A stretch of DNA of 64,000 nt from a virus: positions 62,001 to 126,000 of IMG/VR virus record IMGVR_UViG_3300025132_000021. The stretch is one strand, 5' to 3'. A program made the translations under genes and the position numbers. Position 1 is the first letter of the stretch; each line of letters opens with the position of its first letter. Below are positions 24,810 through 32,923 of this stretch, one piece after another. Below the pieces are notes generated by a model. The model saw nothing but the letters and a program-made list of their open reading frames with translations. It was not told the origin of the DNA and made no database searches.

Positions 24810-26690
24810 ATGAGTGATTTCAATTATTACTATACATTTTATGACAAGTCCAGAGGCGACGAAGTTTTAACGGCCTTGCGTCAAAGTGGGGCAGAGACTA
24901 AATCTGAAGCCATTGATTTTTTGATAGACGGTGGTTATTTACATTCTGACGAAGTTTATGATTCTGCTGTTGCTAATGCTATGGGCGACTTTTTAGGCAT
25001 TTCCTCGTATAATCCTGATGAAGATGAAGAGTTTGAAGCCCCAGTTGGCACTAAGCATTCCGCACTTGATGAAGTCCACCAAAGACTTCGTGAATCAGGT
25101 AAGAAAAGACGACAGCAAGAGATTGCTAAGGCTCGCCGTATGAAACAAAGAAAGTTTGATGCAGAAGGCACTGTCCGAATGAAAATTGAATACGAGTGGT
25201 GGTGCGACTTTTATGATGATGAAGAGGGGAGACTATACAAAGATTACAAAGGTTATTCACAAGACGATAGAATGAAAATTGAAGACTTAGTTAAGAGAGA
25301 AATTGAGTTCCATCTTGCATCTGGTGATTCCTCTGGGTATTACCCTTATGGAATGGCTGAACTTGGCTGGTCAGATGATGAAGGTTCTTATGATATTGGA
25401 TACGAGTTTTATGTCATGGCTGACGCAGACGATGGAGTAGTTTTTGATGCTGACATGGAAATGACTCCAGATATTATGGATTATCCCGGTTTGCCAGTAG
25501 TTCCTGATTCTTACGGCACTAATTCTGCTTTAGATTCTGGTAATGGTGTTCCAGTTTGGTATGGTTCGGCTGAATCAAACAGAGCGCATGGGCAATTACG
25601 CTACGACGCACGCTTTGACAGAGACCAAACAGGAGAACAAGAATTATTGCAGAATTACTATGTAAAATATAGGGTTTATGATATTGAGAACGATAAAACC
25701 TATAATGACTTGCACCCAGCATTCAGATATGAGTTTAACAAAATGATTAAAGCAGACATTGAAAGTAATTTTGATACTTTATGGATGAACGATGAAGAAG
25801 ATTTGCGGAACTTCTATGGAGAGATTGAGTATGAGGGTCCAGAAGGAGAAAAAGTAGTAATTGACTACGAGGCAACTTTGAGTCCACCTCAAATCCTATC
25901 GGAAAAATTATATTCAGATAGGAGTAATTCATATTATGAGTTTGGTGTGAACTTCAAGGGTGAAACTTTTGAAGCCCCATTCGCTGGCGCAGGTTCATTG
26001 TTTAAGTTTGGAGGAAACGATTCAGCCCTTGGCGGTTTTACCGCCAAAGAATTGACCGAATCTTCGTCCATTCACGGCGATTTTGACCACGCTTCTTTGA
26101 ATTATTCTGGTAAGCAAAACATTGAAGCCCGTGCTGAAAGTGCTAATCCAACAGGCGGTGCTACTGGCGACCAAATTATCGCATGGGAACATAATGGACT
26201 TTCTTCTCCATCTGGACCTCCTTCTGATATTTTCTGGTCTGAAGGTTCATCTGATGGTATCCATATTGTAATTCCATCATCACAAGTAAAGGAATTAACT
26301 AATCACTTTGGTATTTCCAAAGAACAATTAGAAAAAATTATGAAACACGCCATTAAGGAAGAGTTAGAAACAACTCAACAAGGAAGTTATGCCAGTTTCC
26401 CGTATGGATACAATGATGATTTATCTAACATACAACTTGATGCTGAAGGCTATGGAGATGTTCAAAAGTATGTTTCTATTGATTTTAATTGGGATTATTC
26501 TGGAGAGCATGAAGATGCTGTTTCTGATGGTGATTACTACATCACCGACCAAATTAAAGATTTGGTAGAATCGGAGGTAGAAAGCGGTGAATACAGTGGT
26601 AGTGGTTGGTATTCTTACACAGTTGAAATTGAAGATGATAAAGGCGAAATTACCGAAGAAGATGTAGATATTGATTATTCATGGGGATGA
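24810..26690 (+). CDS. Large acidic repeat protein with GVPVWYGSAE module
   Basis: 626 residues. Three diverged copies of an approximately 80-residue acidic aromatic domain (about 118-205, 275-360 and 545-626), each with an (I/K)(E/D).W.Y-type strand and a later helix rich in Lys/Glu. Between copies 1 and 2 lies PDSYGTNSALDSGNGVPVWY followed by GSAE (227-254), a module nearly identical to two copies in the gene at 28734. FDAEG, FDADM, LDAEG and FEAPF match the recurring tetrad. No membrane helix. Confidence 0.78.
   Translation: MSDFNYYYTFYDKSRGDEVLTALRQSGAETKSEAIDFLIDGGYLHSDEVYDSAVANAMGDFLGISSYNPDEDEEFEAPVGTKHSALDEVHQRLRESGKKRRQQEIAKARRMKQRKFDAEGTVRMKIEYEWWCDFYDDEEGRLYKDYKGYSQDDRMKIEDLVKREIEFHLASGDSSGYYPYGMAELGWSDDEGSYDIGYEFYVMADADDGVVFDADMEMTPDIMDYPGLPVVPDSYGTNSALDSGNGVPVWYGSAESNRAHGQLRYDARFDRDQTGEQELLQNYYVKYRVYDIENDKTYNDLHPAFRYEFNKMIKADIESNFDTLWMNDEEDLRNFYGEIEYEGPEGEKVVIDYEATLSPPQILSEKLYSDRSNSYYEFGVNFKGETFEAPFAGAGSLFKFGGNDSALGGFTAKELTESSSIHGDFDHASLNYSGKQNIEARAESANPTGGATGDQIIAWEHNGLSSPSGPPSDIFWSEGSSDGIHIVIPSSQVKELTNHFGISKEQLEKIMKHAIKEELETTQQGSYASFPYGYNDDLSNIQLDAEGYGDVQKYVSIDFNWDYSGEHEDAVSDGDYYITDQIKDLVESEVESGEYSGSGWYSYTVEIEDDKGEITEEDVDIDYSWG
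25491..25574 (+). repeat. GVPVWYGSAE module, copy shared between genes
   Basis: Encodes a 28-residue segment (LPVVPDSYGTN ... GVPVWYGSAE) that recurs, with one to three substitutions, at 29115-29201 and 29799-29885 in a different gene. Confidence 0.8.
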
Positions 26691-26694
26691 TTTA

Positions 26695-28698
26695 ATGAGT
26701 TTCAAACCTCCTCAATCTGCGATTAACAACGCCAAGCGTGGCTTAAAGTTGCGTCAAGAGTGGGGTCGTGGAGGCTTGTCGCCCGCAGAGGCTAAGGCTC
26801 AAGGTATTGATTCAGGAGTTACTCGTGCCAGAAAGATTTCATCAGGCACAGTTTCCGAACATGATGTTCGTAGAATGTCGGCTTTTAACCGACACCGTAA
26901 AAACTATCGCCCTGAAAAGAAAATGCCCGACGGAGGACCAACCGCAGGAACTATTGCATGGTTGCTTTGGGGTGGAACTTCTGGTGTGAATTGGGCTAAG
27001 AAAAAGTCTGCTGCTATGAATGCCGAAACTTTTAGTTCTGATGAGTTCACTGAAGAAGAAGAAACTTTAGAAGAACTCTACGAAGATTACTTAGAAGAAT
27101 TAGATACTTACGGACACGATGGTCCTATTATGTCTAAATCTGAATATGGTCGTTACCTTTCAGATATGGAAGATAAAACTTTTGAGGCTCCTAAGATTTG
27201 TTGGGAATGCAACAAAGAATGGGAATATAGTTCACGAGATAAAAGCCATTCCAACTTCTGTCACGATTGTTCTCCAAGACCAGAAACTTTTGATGCTGAA
27301 GAATACGCACCAGAGATGACTGATGAAGAAATGGAAGAGATTTTGCGACAGCGTGAAGCCTTTGAAGAGGAATTAGAACGCTTACAAAATGACCCAGATT
27401 TTACTACTCTTGAAGCCGAAGACCCTGATGACCCTGAATTATTAGGCTACATGGTTAATGTTCCTGTTTTACATTATTACACAGTTGGTCCAGTAGAAGC
27501 GTATAACCGAGAAGATGCTGAAGATGAAGTAGTAGACAACTGGCGTTATTGGCGAAGCACTATTGACAACAATGGCGATTGGGGAGGTCCTATTTGGCGT
27601 TATCGTGGTATTGACATCAGCGAACCAGAAGCCTATTTCCCCACAGAGTATCAAGCCGAATACAAAACCATGCGTAAAGATGAAATCGGTCAATTAGTCT
27701 CTGCTACCAAAGCCTGCTTAGATGCTTTGAATGATTGTTTAGAAGATGATGGGCGTTTCAACATGGACGAATATGATGCTCTTTGGGCTACACATCCTAT
27801 TCTGGCAGACTTACAATCCAAAAGATTTGAAGCGTCTGGTCTAACTATGCCCGCAGGTTTCCAAGAAACTGACGATTATTATTCCGACGACGGCGCACAC
27901 ATTATTACTGCTGAAATCCCATTTTTGGCTCCTAAAGGATACTATATTTCTGATATGGAGTTCCATGATGGACACATTGAAGTAATTTTTATCAGCGAAG
28001 ATGATAAAACTTTTGATGCAGATTGGCGAGAATTGCCTCGTGATTCCAAAGGTCGCTGGATGTCTAAAAAACAACCAAAAGTTTCAACTTATTCTCGTAG
28101 TCTAATTACTCTGCGTGACTTATCTGAACAACTTCAAGAAGGTTTAGGATTAGAAGATTTCAACTCCGCTTACTTTACGGTTCAACAAATGTTAGATGCT
28201 TTCCCCGGTGGAGATTCTGCCGAAGCCCGCCGAGCCTTAAGAGATACCATAGAAGACACGGCTCTTGTGCTACAATATAATGAAGAAATTGATTATCCTA
28301 CTCATATTCAAATCATGGCAGACATTTACCGAGAATCTGGTGATGTTCCTCCAGAACAATACGAAGATGCAGTATTCAATAGACTTGCTTTTGAAGATGA
28401 GTTCGCTGCTGAACGCCGAGTTAAACCAAATCTCCCAAGAACCAGTCCAGACTACACTTATTCTGAAACTTTTGGAAAGAACATTGTTTTGTTGGCAGAA
28501 GATGACGAAGACGAAGGACCTACCGTAGAAGATTTTTTCCGAGAGGCAGAAAAACTTTTCAACAAATATGGTGAGTTCAATTGGGATTCAGAACAGCACG
28601 ATGATGGTTTGCACATCAGTTGCTTTTTAGTTCCGTGGAATGGGGCATATAACTTTTTCCAATACGACGAAGATTTTTCCGAATATCGTGATGAATGA
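26695..28698 (+). CDS. Large acidic multi-domain protein with phage-type N-terminal domain
   Basis: 667 residues from the ATG at 26695, preceded by GGGGATGA; the in-frame TTG at 26671 is rejected. Residues 1-105 resemble a small domain widespread in phage and archaeal mobile elements: MSFKPPQSAINNAKRGL, RRMSAFNRHRKNY, IAWLLWGGTSG..WAKKK. Then acidic linkers with MNAETF, FDAEEY, FDADW and FEASG motifs, a CWECN/CHDC zinc pair, and a PRDSKGRWM basic patch near residue 445. Probably several folded modules separated by processing sites or hinges. Confidence 0.76.
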   Translation: MSFKPPQSAINNAKRGLKLRQEWGRGGLSPAEAKAQGIDSGVTRARKISSGTVSEHDVRRMSAFNRHRKNYRPEKKMPDGGPTAGTIAWLLWGGTSGVNWAKKKSAAMNAETFSSDEFTEEEETLEELYEDYLEELDTYGHDGPIMSKSEYGRYLSDMEDKTFEAPKICWECNKEWEYSSRDKSHSNFCHDCSPRPETFDAEEYAPEMTDEEMEEILRQREAFEEELERLQNDPDFTTLEAEDPDDPELLGYMVNVPVLHYYTVGPVEAYNREDAEDEVVDNWRYWRSTIDNNGDWGGPIWRYRGIDISEPEAYFPTEYQAEYKTMRKDEIGQLVSATKACLDALNDCLEDDGRFNMDEYDALWATHPILADLQSKRFEASGLTMPAGFQETDDYYSDDGAHIITAEIPFLAPKGYYISDMEFHDGHIEVIFISEDDKTFDADWRELPRDSKGRWMSKKQPKVSTYSRSLITLRDLSEQLQEGLGLEDFNSAYFTVQQMLDAFPGGDSAEARRALRDTIEDTALVLQYNEEIDYPTHIQIMADIYRESGDVPPEQYEDAVFNRLAFEDEFAAERRVKPNLPRTSPDYTYSETFGKNIVLLAEDDEDEGPTVEDFFREAEKLFNKYGEFNWDSEQHDDGLHISCFLVPWNGAYNFFQYDEDFSEYRDE

Positions 28699-28702
28699 GA
28701 AT

Positions 28703-28712
28703 CTTTAAGTAG
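28703..28712 (+). promoter_or_regulatory. TATA-type promoter
   Basis: AATCTTTAAGTAGTCGT, first T 30 nt before the ATG at 28734. Confidence 0.85.
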
Positions 28713-28733
28713 TCGTGATGATAAACAATTGTT

Positions 28734-30245
28734 ATGACTGACTTTGAGGCCATGTCCGTTTATGATGCGGGCGAAGACGACATTCTGAACACATTGAGTA
28801 AGTTCAGTAGAGATTATCCTTCCATGAATTACTCAAAAGGTAGTATGGAATACTTGACTTACACCAGTGGTGCATCCAACAAGTTCCACAATTTCTTCCT
28901 TGCTCAAGACGGTTCAGGAAACTATTTCGCTTTCAATGGCTATGCTCGTATTGGGTATGGTCCAACTATCCATCGTATTGCAGGACCTACTTCTGAAGAA
29001 ATGGCTCGTGGTGCTATGCGTAAAAAGATGCGTCAAAAGGAACGCAAGGGCTATGTGAACCGCACTCGTGATTTCAAAAGTTCTATGCGTGCTGAATATG
29101 TAGTCACTGAATCTGGACTTCCAGTTATTCCTGATTCCTATGGCACAAACTCCGCTTTGGACTCTGGACAAGGAGTTCCAGTTTGGTATGGCTCTGCTGA
29201 AGGTGATGACAAGGCTAATTCCGCCCGTAAGTTAGTTGAAATGCTCGGTAATGGAAAGATTGAAGTTAATTCAATTGATAATTTCGTCCAAAACTTTACT
29301 CGTGATACTGATTTCCATGAACTTAGTGAAGATGAATTAGATATTATTTTCCGTGATGGTTCAATGGCAACTATGATTGCTGATAAAACAGCAGATGGTT
29401 ATGAAATCAGCACAGTAGTTGTGGCTTATGACTCCGAACACCACAAGGGACAAGGATACAACGATGAGATGGACGAATCTCTCGGTATGAGACACCGAGG
29501 CTCACACAGCCAAAGTTTCAAAGACCGCCGAGATGAAGCCTCGGCTATGGATAAGCGACACTCCAAAATGGGTCGTAAATATGATGATGTGATGGCTATG
29601 GACAGTGAACACCACAAAGGACAAGGATATAATGATGAAATGGATGAATCTCTCGGAATGCGCCATCGTGGTTCGCACTCCCAAAGTTTCAAAGACCGAA
29701 GAGATGAAGCATCTGCTATGGATAAGAAATATGGCATGATGCGTAAGTATGACGATGTAGCCGCTATGGATGCTGAAGACTATGTAGTTCTTGAATCTGG
29801 ATTACCAGTTATTCCTGATTCTTACGGAACAAACTCTGCTCTTGACTCTGGACAAGGTGTGCCAGTTTGGTATGGTTCTGCTGAAGGAGATTATGATTAC
29901 CAAAGCACTATGGGCGACATTGACTCTGCACCATTTACAGAAGGCACAGTCAATCCAATTACTTTTACTCGTTTGGGTGCTTATGATGTCCCAGTGATTG
30001 ACAATTCTGAAGGCCAAGATTCCGCTATTGGAGGTCGTGGTGTCCCAGAATGGTATGGAAGTGCAGAAGGAGATTACGAAACTTTTATGGACGACTTTGA
30101 CCGCACTGAATACGAATACAAAGATGTTGAACTTGTTAAGCCTTTCAAGACTGGATTTATGGGTGCATTAGGAGTTATCATGGCTCCAGTAGCCGTAACT
30201 TTTGGTGCAGCACTTTTGGGAATGTTTTTGAACCGTGGTGAATAA
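28734..30245 (+). CDS. Repeat-rich tail-anchored protein
   Basis: 503 residues. Two 33-residue repeats (ESGLPVIPDSYGTN ... GVPVWYGSAEGD) near 126-158 and 354-386, a third diverged GRGVPEWYGSAEGD near 431-444, and two 42-residue copies of a His/Arg/Asp-rich block starting DSEHHKGQGY (about 233-274 and 290-331). A C-terminal helix (about 477-496) anchors it. MDAEDY and MRAEYV tetrads precede the repeats. Likely a virion membrane protein with a modular ectodomain. Confidence 0.78.
   Translation: MTDFEAMSVYDAGEDDILNTLSKFSRDYPSMNYSKGSMEYLTYTSGASNKFHNFFLAQDGSGNYFAFNGYARIGYGPTIHRIAGPTSEEMARGAMRKKMRQKERKGYVNRTRDFKSSMRAEYVVTESGLPVIPDSYGTNSALDSGQGVPVWYGSAEGDDKANSARKLVEMLGNGKIEVNSIDNFVQNFTRDTDFHELSEDELDIIFRDGSMATMIADKTADGYEISTVVVAYDSEHHKGQGYNDEMDESLGMRHRGSHSQSFKDRRDEASAMDKRHSKMGRKYDDVMAMDSEHHKGQGYNDEMDESLGMRHRGSHSQSFKDRRDEASAMDKKYGMMRKYDDVAAMDAEDYVVLESGLPVIPDSYGTNSALDSGQGVPVWYGSAEGDYDYQSTMGDIDSAPFTEGTVNPITFTRLGAYDVPVIDNSEGQDSAIGGRGVPEWYGSAEGDYETFMDDFDRTEYEYKDVELVKPFKTGFMGALGVIMAPVAVTFGAALLGMFLNRGE
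29109..29207 (+). repeat. 99-bp coding repeat A, copy 1
   Basis: Encodes ESGLPVIPDSYGTN through GSAEGD; copy 2 at 29793-29891 is identical in protein over 33 residues with synonymous differences. Confidence 0.85.
29430..29555 (+). repeat. 126-bp coding repeat B, copy 1
   Basis: Encodes DSEHHKGQGYNDEMDESLG and on to SAMDK (42 residues); copy 2 at 29601-29726 encodes the same 42 residues with synonymous changes. Confidence 0.88.
29601..29726 (+). repeat. 126-bp coding repeat B, copy 2
   Basis: Second copy of the His/Arg/Asp-rich block; separated from copy 1 by 45 bases. Confidence 0.88.
29793..29891 (+). repeat. 99-bp coding repeat A, copy 2
   Basis: See 29109-29207; same 33 residues. Confidence 0.85.
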
Positions 30246-30247
30246 GT

Positions 30248-30601
30248 ATGAAAACAGGAAACTTTTTGGCTATTGGTCTGGCAATTGCTGGAGTCATAGT
30301 TGTTTTTCAAGGAATGAAAAATAAAGAAACCAAAGAGGCTCATGTTTCTCCATCTCAAGAACAATTCGTAGCACGCAACTGGGGAACAGTAGAGCGTGTT
30401 TCTACTGAACGCAACATTTTGGGAGGACAAGCCGTAGGACAAACTTTGAACTATAATGGCATGGGTATCACTCCTGCTGGGCTACAATCCTCAAATGGTA
30501 TTGGACAAGTTTTAGATTTGAATGTTTATGCAGCAACTATGCGTAGCACTGACCCTATCTGGGGACAGAACTACCCGGGTCGTGCTATTGGACAAGAGTA
30601 A
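30248..30601 (+). CDS. N-anchored small membrane protein
   Basis: 117 residues: one N-terminal helix (about 5-22), basic KNKETK, then a Gly/Gln/Asn-rich soluble domain. It starts 2 bases after the preceding stop without a promoter, so it is co-transcribed with the repeat protein. Its stop lies just before the next TATA element. Confidence 0.74.
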   Translation: MKTGNFLAIGLAIAGVIVVFQGMKNKETKEAHVSPSQEQFVARNWGTVERVSTERNILGGQAVGQTLNYNGMGITPAGLQSSNGIGQVLDLNVYAATMRSTDPIWGQNYPGRAIGQE

Positions 30602-30602
30602 T

Positions 30603-30612
30603 CTTTAAGTAG
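30603..30612 (+). promoter_or_regulatory. TATA-type promoter, long spacing
   Basis: AATCTTTAAGTAGTTG, 41 nt before the ATG at 30645; here a GGAG site precedes the ATG, so the mRNA likely has a short leader, as at 4822. Confidence 0.7.
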
Positions 30613-30644
30613 TTGGGCAACGCCATAATACTTGGAGATAGATT

Positions 30645-31178
30645 ATGCTGGATTTTGCAGAACTTCGCAACCGTATTCTTTTGGGAGAAGATGAAGTCTC
30701 CGAAGATGTTAAAGAATCTCCAATAACTCAAGAGTTTCTCCGCCCTGCTACTGGTTTTCCAATTTTGTTTGGTGGACTTTCAGTTGCCTTTGTTATTGCC
30801 GATAAACTCAAGTTAGAAATCTTAGCCGAAGATGGTGAATACAACTATCGTCCTTTGATTCTTTCTATCTTTGGATTATTCCCATTGGGCTTTGGTCTGG
30901 GAGAACTATTCCGTGGACTCTCGGCTCAAAAACAATTTGAACGCTATGAACGCTTAGTCGTGGCTGCTGAATCCGAAGTTGAACGCCTTACCGAAGAAGA
31001 GGAAGAACAAGCAGAACAAGACAATGCTAACGAAGGCAACACCTACGAAGCCGAAAGTTTCTTTAATTTAGACCCAATTGCAGGAGTAGAAGGCGTATTT
31101 TCAGGACCTTTAGTGGGTCAGACTTCTCCTACTATGGGGCGAAGACCTTCGTATGAAGCACAGACCTTTGGATGGTAA
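30645..31178 (+). CDS. Membrane protein with YEAESF motif
   Basis: 177 residues: polar N-terminus, two hydrophobic stretches (about 38-52 and 67-90), a Glu-rich coiled-coil-like segment (about 95-125), then TYEAESFF and a terminal SYEAQTFGW. Both match the recurring tetrad, with the second nine residues from the C-terminus. Virion membrane protein by inference. Confidence 0.75.
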   Translation: MLDFAELRNRILLGEDEVSEDVKESPITQEFLRPATGFPILFGGLSVAFVIADKLKLEILAEDGEYNYRPLILSIFGLFPLGFGLGELFRGLSAQKQFERYERLVVAAESEVERLTEEEEEQAEQDNANEGNTYEAESFFNLDPIAGVEGVFSGPLVGQTSPTMGRRPSYEAQTFGW

Positions 31179-31179
31179 G

Positions 31180-31189
31180 TATTAAGTAG
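31180..31189 (+). promoter_or_regulatory. TATA-type promoter
   Basis: TATTAAGTAGTCGT, TATA-equivalent base 30 nt before the ATG at 31211. Confidence 0.8.
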
Positions 31190-31210
31190 TCGTAAGTAAT
31201 AGGTGATAAT

Positions 31211-32011
31211 ATGGAAAAGTTCTATTGTGTCGGTTGTAAAAATCACTACGAACTGGAGGTTGTAGAAGCCGTAGAGAAACCTTCAAAGGGAGGTAGCATT
31301 CGTTATTCTTTGGTTTCACGCTGTCCGAAAGGGCATAAAACTACTAAAATCTGCAAGCGAGAGGTTTATGATTCCTATTCTTCTATGGAGGCTGAAACTA
31401 TTGATACCACACCAGTTGAGGCTCCTGCCTCTGAACCTGAAGGTTCAGAACCAACCCCTGCGGGTCCTTCCGCCGTTCCTGCGGTTGATGACCCACGATT
31501 AGAAGTTCCCAAGGCTTTCTGTGCAGAACACAATGAAAGTTTTGAGGCTTGCGGTTGTTCCAGCAAAGATGCTGAAACCATTGTTGGCACAATGACTCCC
31601 GGTGTTAATCTTGAAGCCCTAACTCCTTTGGAGGGTGGCTTAGAAAACGGCGACGGAGAGCCATTAGTTCCTGCTGATGACTTCCTTCCAGAAGGCTCTG
31701 GTCGTGTGATTGGTTCACAATCTACCAGTCATAATTACACACCTATGCACGCTGAAGATGTAGGCGATGACGAAGATGTTTGCGACTCTTGTGGAATTGT
31801 TTGTGGATTAGATGAAATGGTTTATTTCGTAGATGAAGATGACGCTGTTCATCAGAGTGCTTGTTCTGCTTGCTTTGATTCTGAAGAAGTAGAAATGATT
31901 TATGTTGGTGAACCTCGTTCATGGGCAGACAGAAACCGTGCTAAACTTGCTACTGCGGCGGCTGCATTAGCACTTGGTATCCTTTATTTCAATTCCCAGA
32001 AAAAAGAGTAA
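31211..32011 (+). CDS. Zinc-ribbon, tail-anchored protein
   Basis: 266 residues. N-terminal Cys set FYCVGC ... RCPKGHK ... CKREV suggests a zinc ribbon; a second set CDSCGIVC ... CSACFD lies near residues 194-222. A Pro/Glu linker with SMEAETID and KDAETIVG tetrads separates them. One C-terminal helix (about 245-261). Likely virion- or membrane-associated with nucleic-acid or protein-binding ends. Confidence 0.76.
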   Translation: MEKFYCVGCKNHYELEVVEAVEKPSKGGSIRYSLVSRCPKGHKTTKICKREVYDSYSSMEAETIDTTPVEAPASEPEGSEPTPAGPSAVPAVDDPRLEVPKAFCAEHNESFEACGCSSKDAETIVGTMTPGVNLEALTPLEGGLENGDGEPLVPADDFLPEGSGRVIGSQSTSHNYTPMHAEDVGDDEDVCDSCGIVCGLDEMVYFVDEDDAVHQSACSACFDSEEVEMIYVGEPRSWADRNRAKLATAAAALALGILYFNSQKKE

Positions 32012-32012
32012 T

Positions 32013-32022
32013 CTTTAAGTAT
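32013..32022 (+). promoter_or_regulatory. TATA-type promoter
   Basis: AATCTTTAAGTATCAAG, first T 30 nt before the ATG at 32044. Confidence 0.82.
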
Positions 32023-32043
32023 CAAGATGACTAAATCTTAGTC

Positions 32044-32613
32044 ATGGCAGGATACAATATCTCGTGCGACCCCGGTGATTTATACTCTCGTAAGTGTTAT
32101 GTCGTTACCTCATCAGGTGATAGACAAGAAATTATTGGCTATGACCAGCAAGGCAACCCTATTTCTAAAGCACCTACAACTGCGGCAGGAACAGCGTGGC
32201 AACCCAGCATCACAGTTTTAGATGATTCTGGAAATGCTTATCAACCTTATGGCAGCGCAGGACTACCATTTACTATGAGTGGAATCTCTGGTGTCGGAGG
32301 CATTATGCCCTCATCTGGTGCAGACCCACAAGATTGGAAGTATATTACTGAATCCGCACCCGGTTCACAAGCCCGAAAGATGTATCAAGAGCGCACCTGC
32401 AATCCGCTTTGGCCTACCTTTGGATGTAAAACTTCTAAGAATATCAATCCCACAGGCGTTACCACAGCCCCAACTGATGGCAACCCTCCTGCTGCTTCTG
32501 AAGCATGGTATAACAAGTATTTTGGTTGGTTTAATGCAGAAGAAGATAACTATGCAGACAAAACCACAGATTCTAAGATTTTGACATGGTGTAAAAGTTT
32601 ATTCGGTCAGTGA
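32044..32613 (+). CDS. Hypothetical Cys-containing protein
   Basis: 189 residues, Ser/Thr/Gly/Pro-rich, with spread cysteines (CDPGDLYSRKC early, CNPLWPTFGCK later) that might form disulphides in an exposed domain. FNAEED near residue 160 is another tetrad. No membrane helix. Not recognised. Confidence 0.72.
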   Translation: MAGYNISCDPGDLYSRKCYVVTSSGDRQEIIGYDQQGNPISKAPTTAAGTAWQPSITVLDDSGNAYQPYGSAGLPFTMSGISGVGGIMPSSGADPQDWKYITESAPGSQARKMYQERTCNPLWPTFGCKTSKNINPTGVTTAPTDGNPPAASEAWYNKYFGWFNAEEDNYADKTTDSKILTWCKSLFGQ

Positions 32614-32617
32614 TATT

Positions 32618-32923
32618 ATGACAGACCACGAAAAGAGTCGTATTGAAGAAGAGTTTGCTTCTAAGCAAAAGGCTCAAGAAATTGCGGCTCGTCAAGCATG
32701 GCGAGGACTTTTAGTTCCTGCTGTCGGTTCAGCAGCGTTTTTTGCGTCAGCCGTTGTTGGTTTTATTCGCACCTATCGTAAATATGGATTTCCACACGAT
32801 GCTTTCAAACCATTTGATTATGCTCTAATGGGTATTCCGTTTGTGATTATCGGCATGGCATTCTTCTATCAGTCTGAAGAAGCCGAGTTGGAAAGCAACG
32901 GAGGCAGTTCAAGTGCCGTTTAA
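32618..32923 (+). CDS. Two-helix membrane protein
   Basis: 101 residues: charged amphipathic N-terminal helix, two hydrophobic segments (about 29-47 and 66-84), acidic Ser-rich C-terminus. It starts 4 bases after the previous stop and overlaps the next gene by 11 bases. Confidence 0.72.
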   Translation: MTDHEKSRIEEEFASKQKAQEIAARQAWRGLLVPAVGSAAFFASAVVGFIRTYRKYGFPHDAFKPFDYALMGIPFVIIGMAFFYQSEEAELESNGGSSSAV

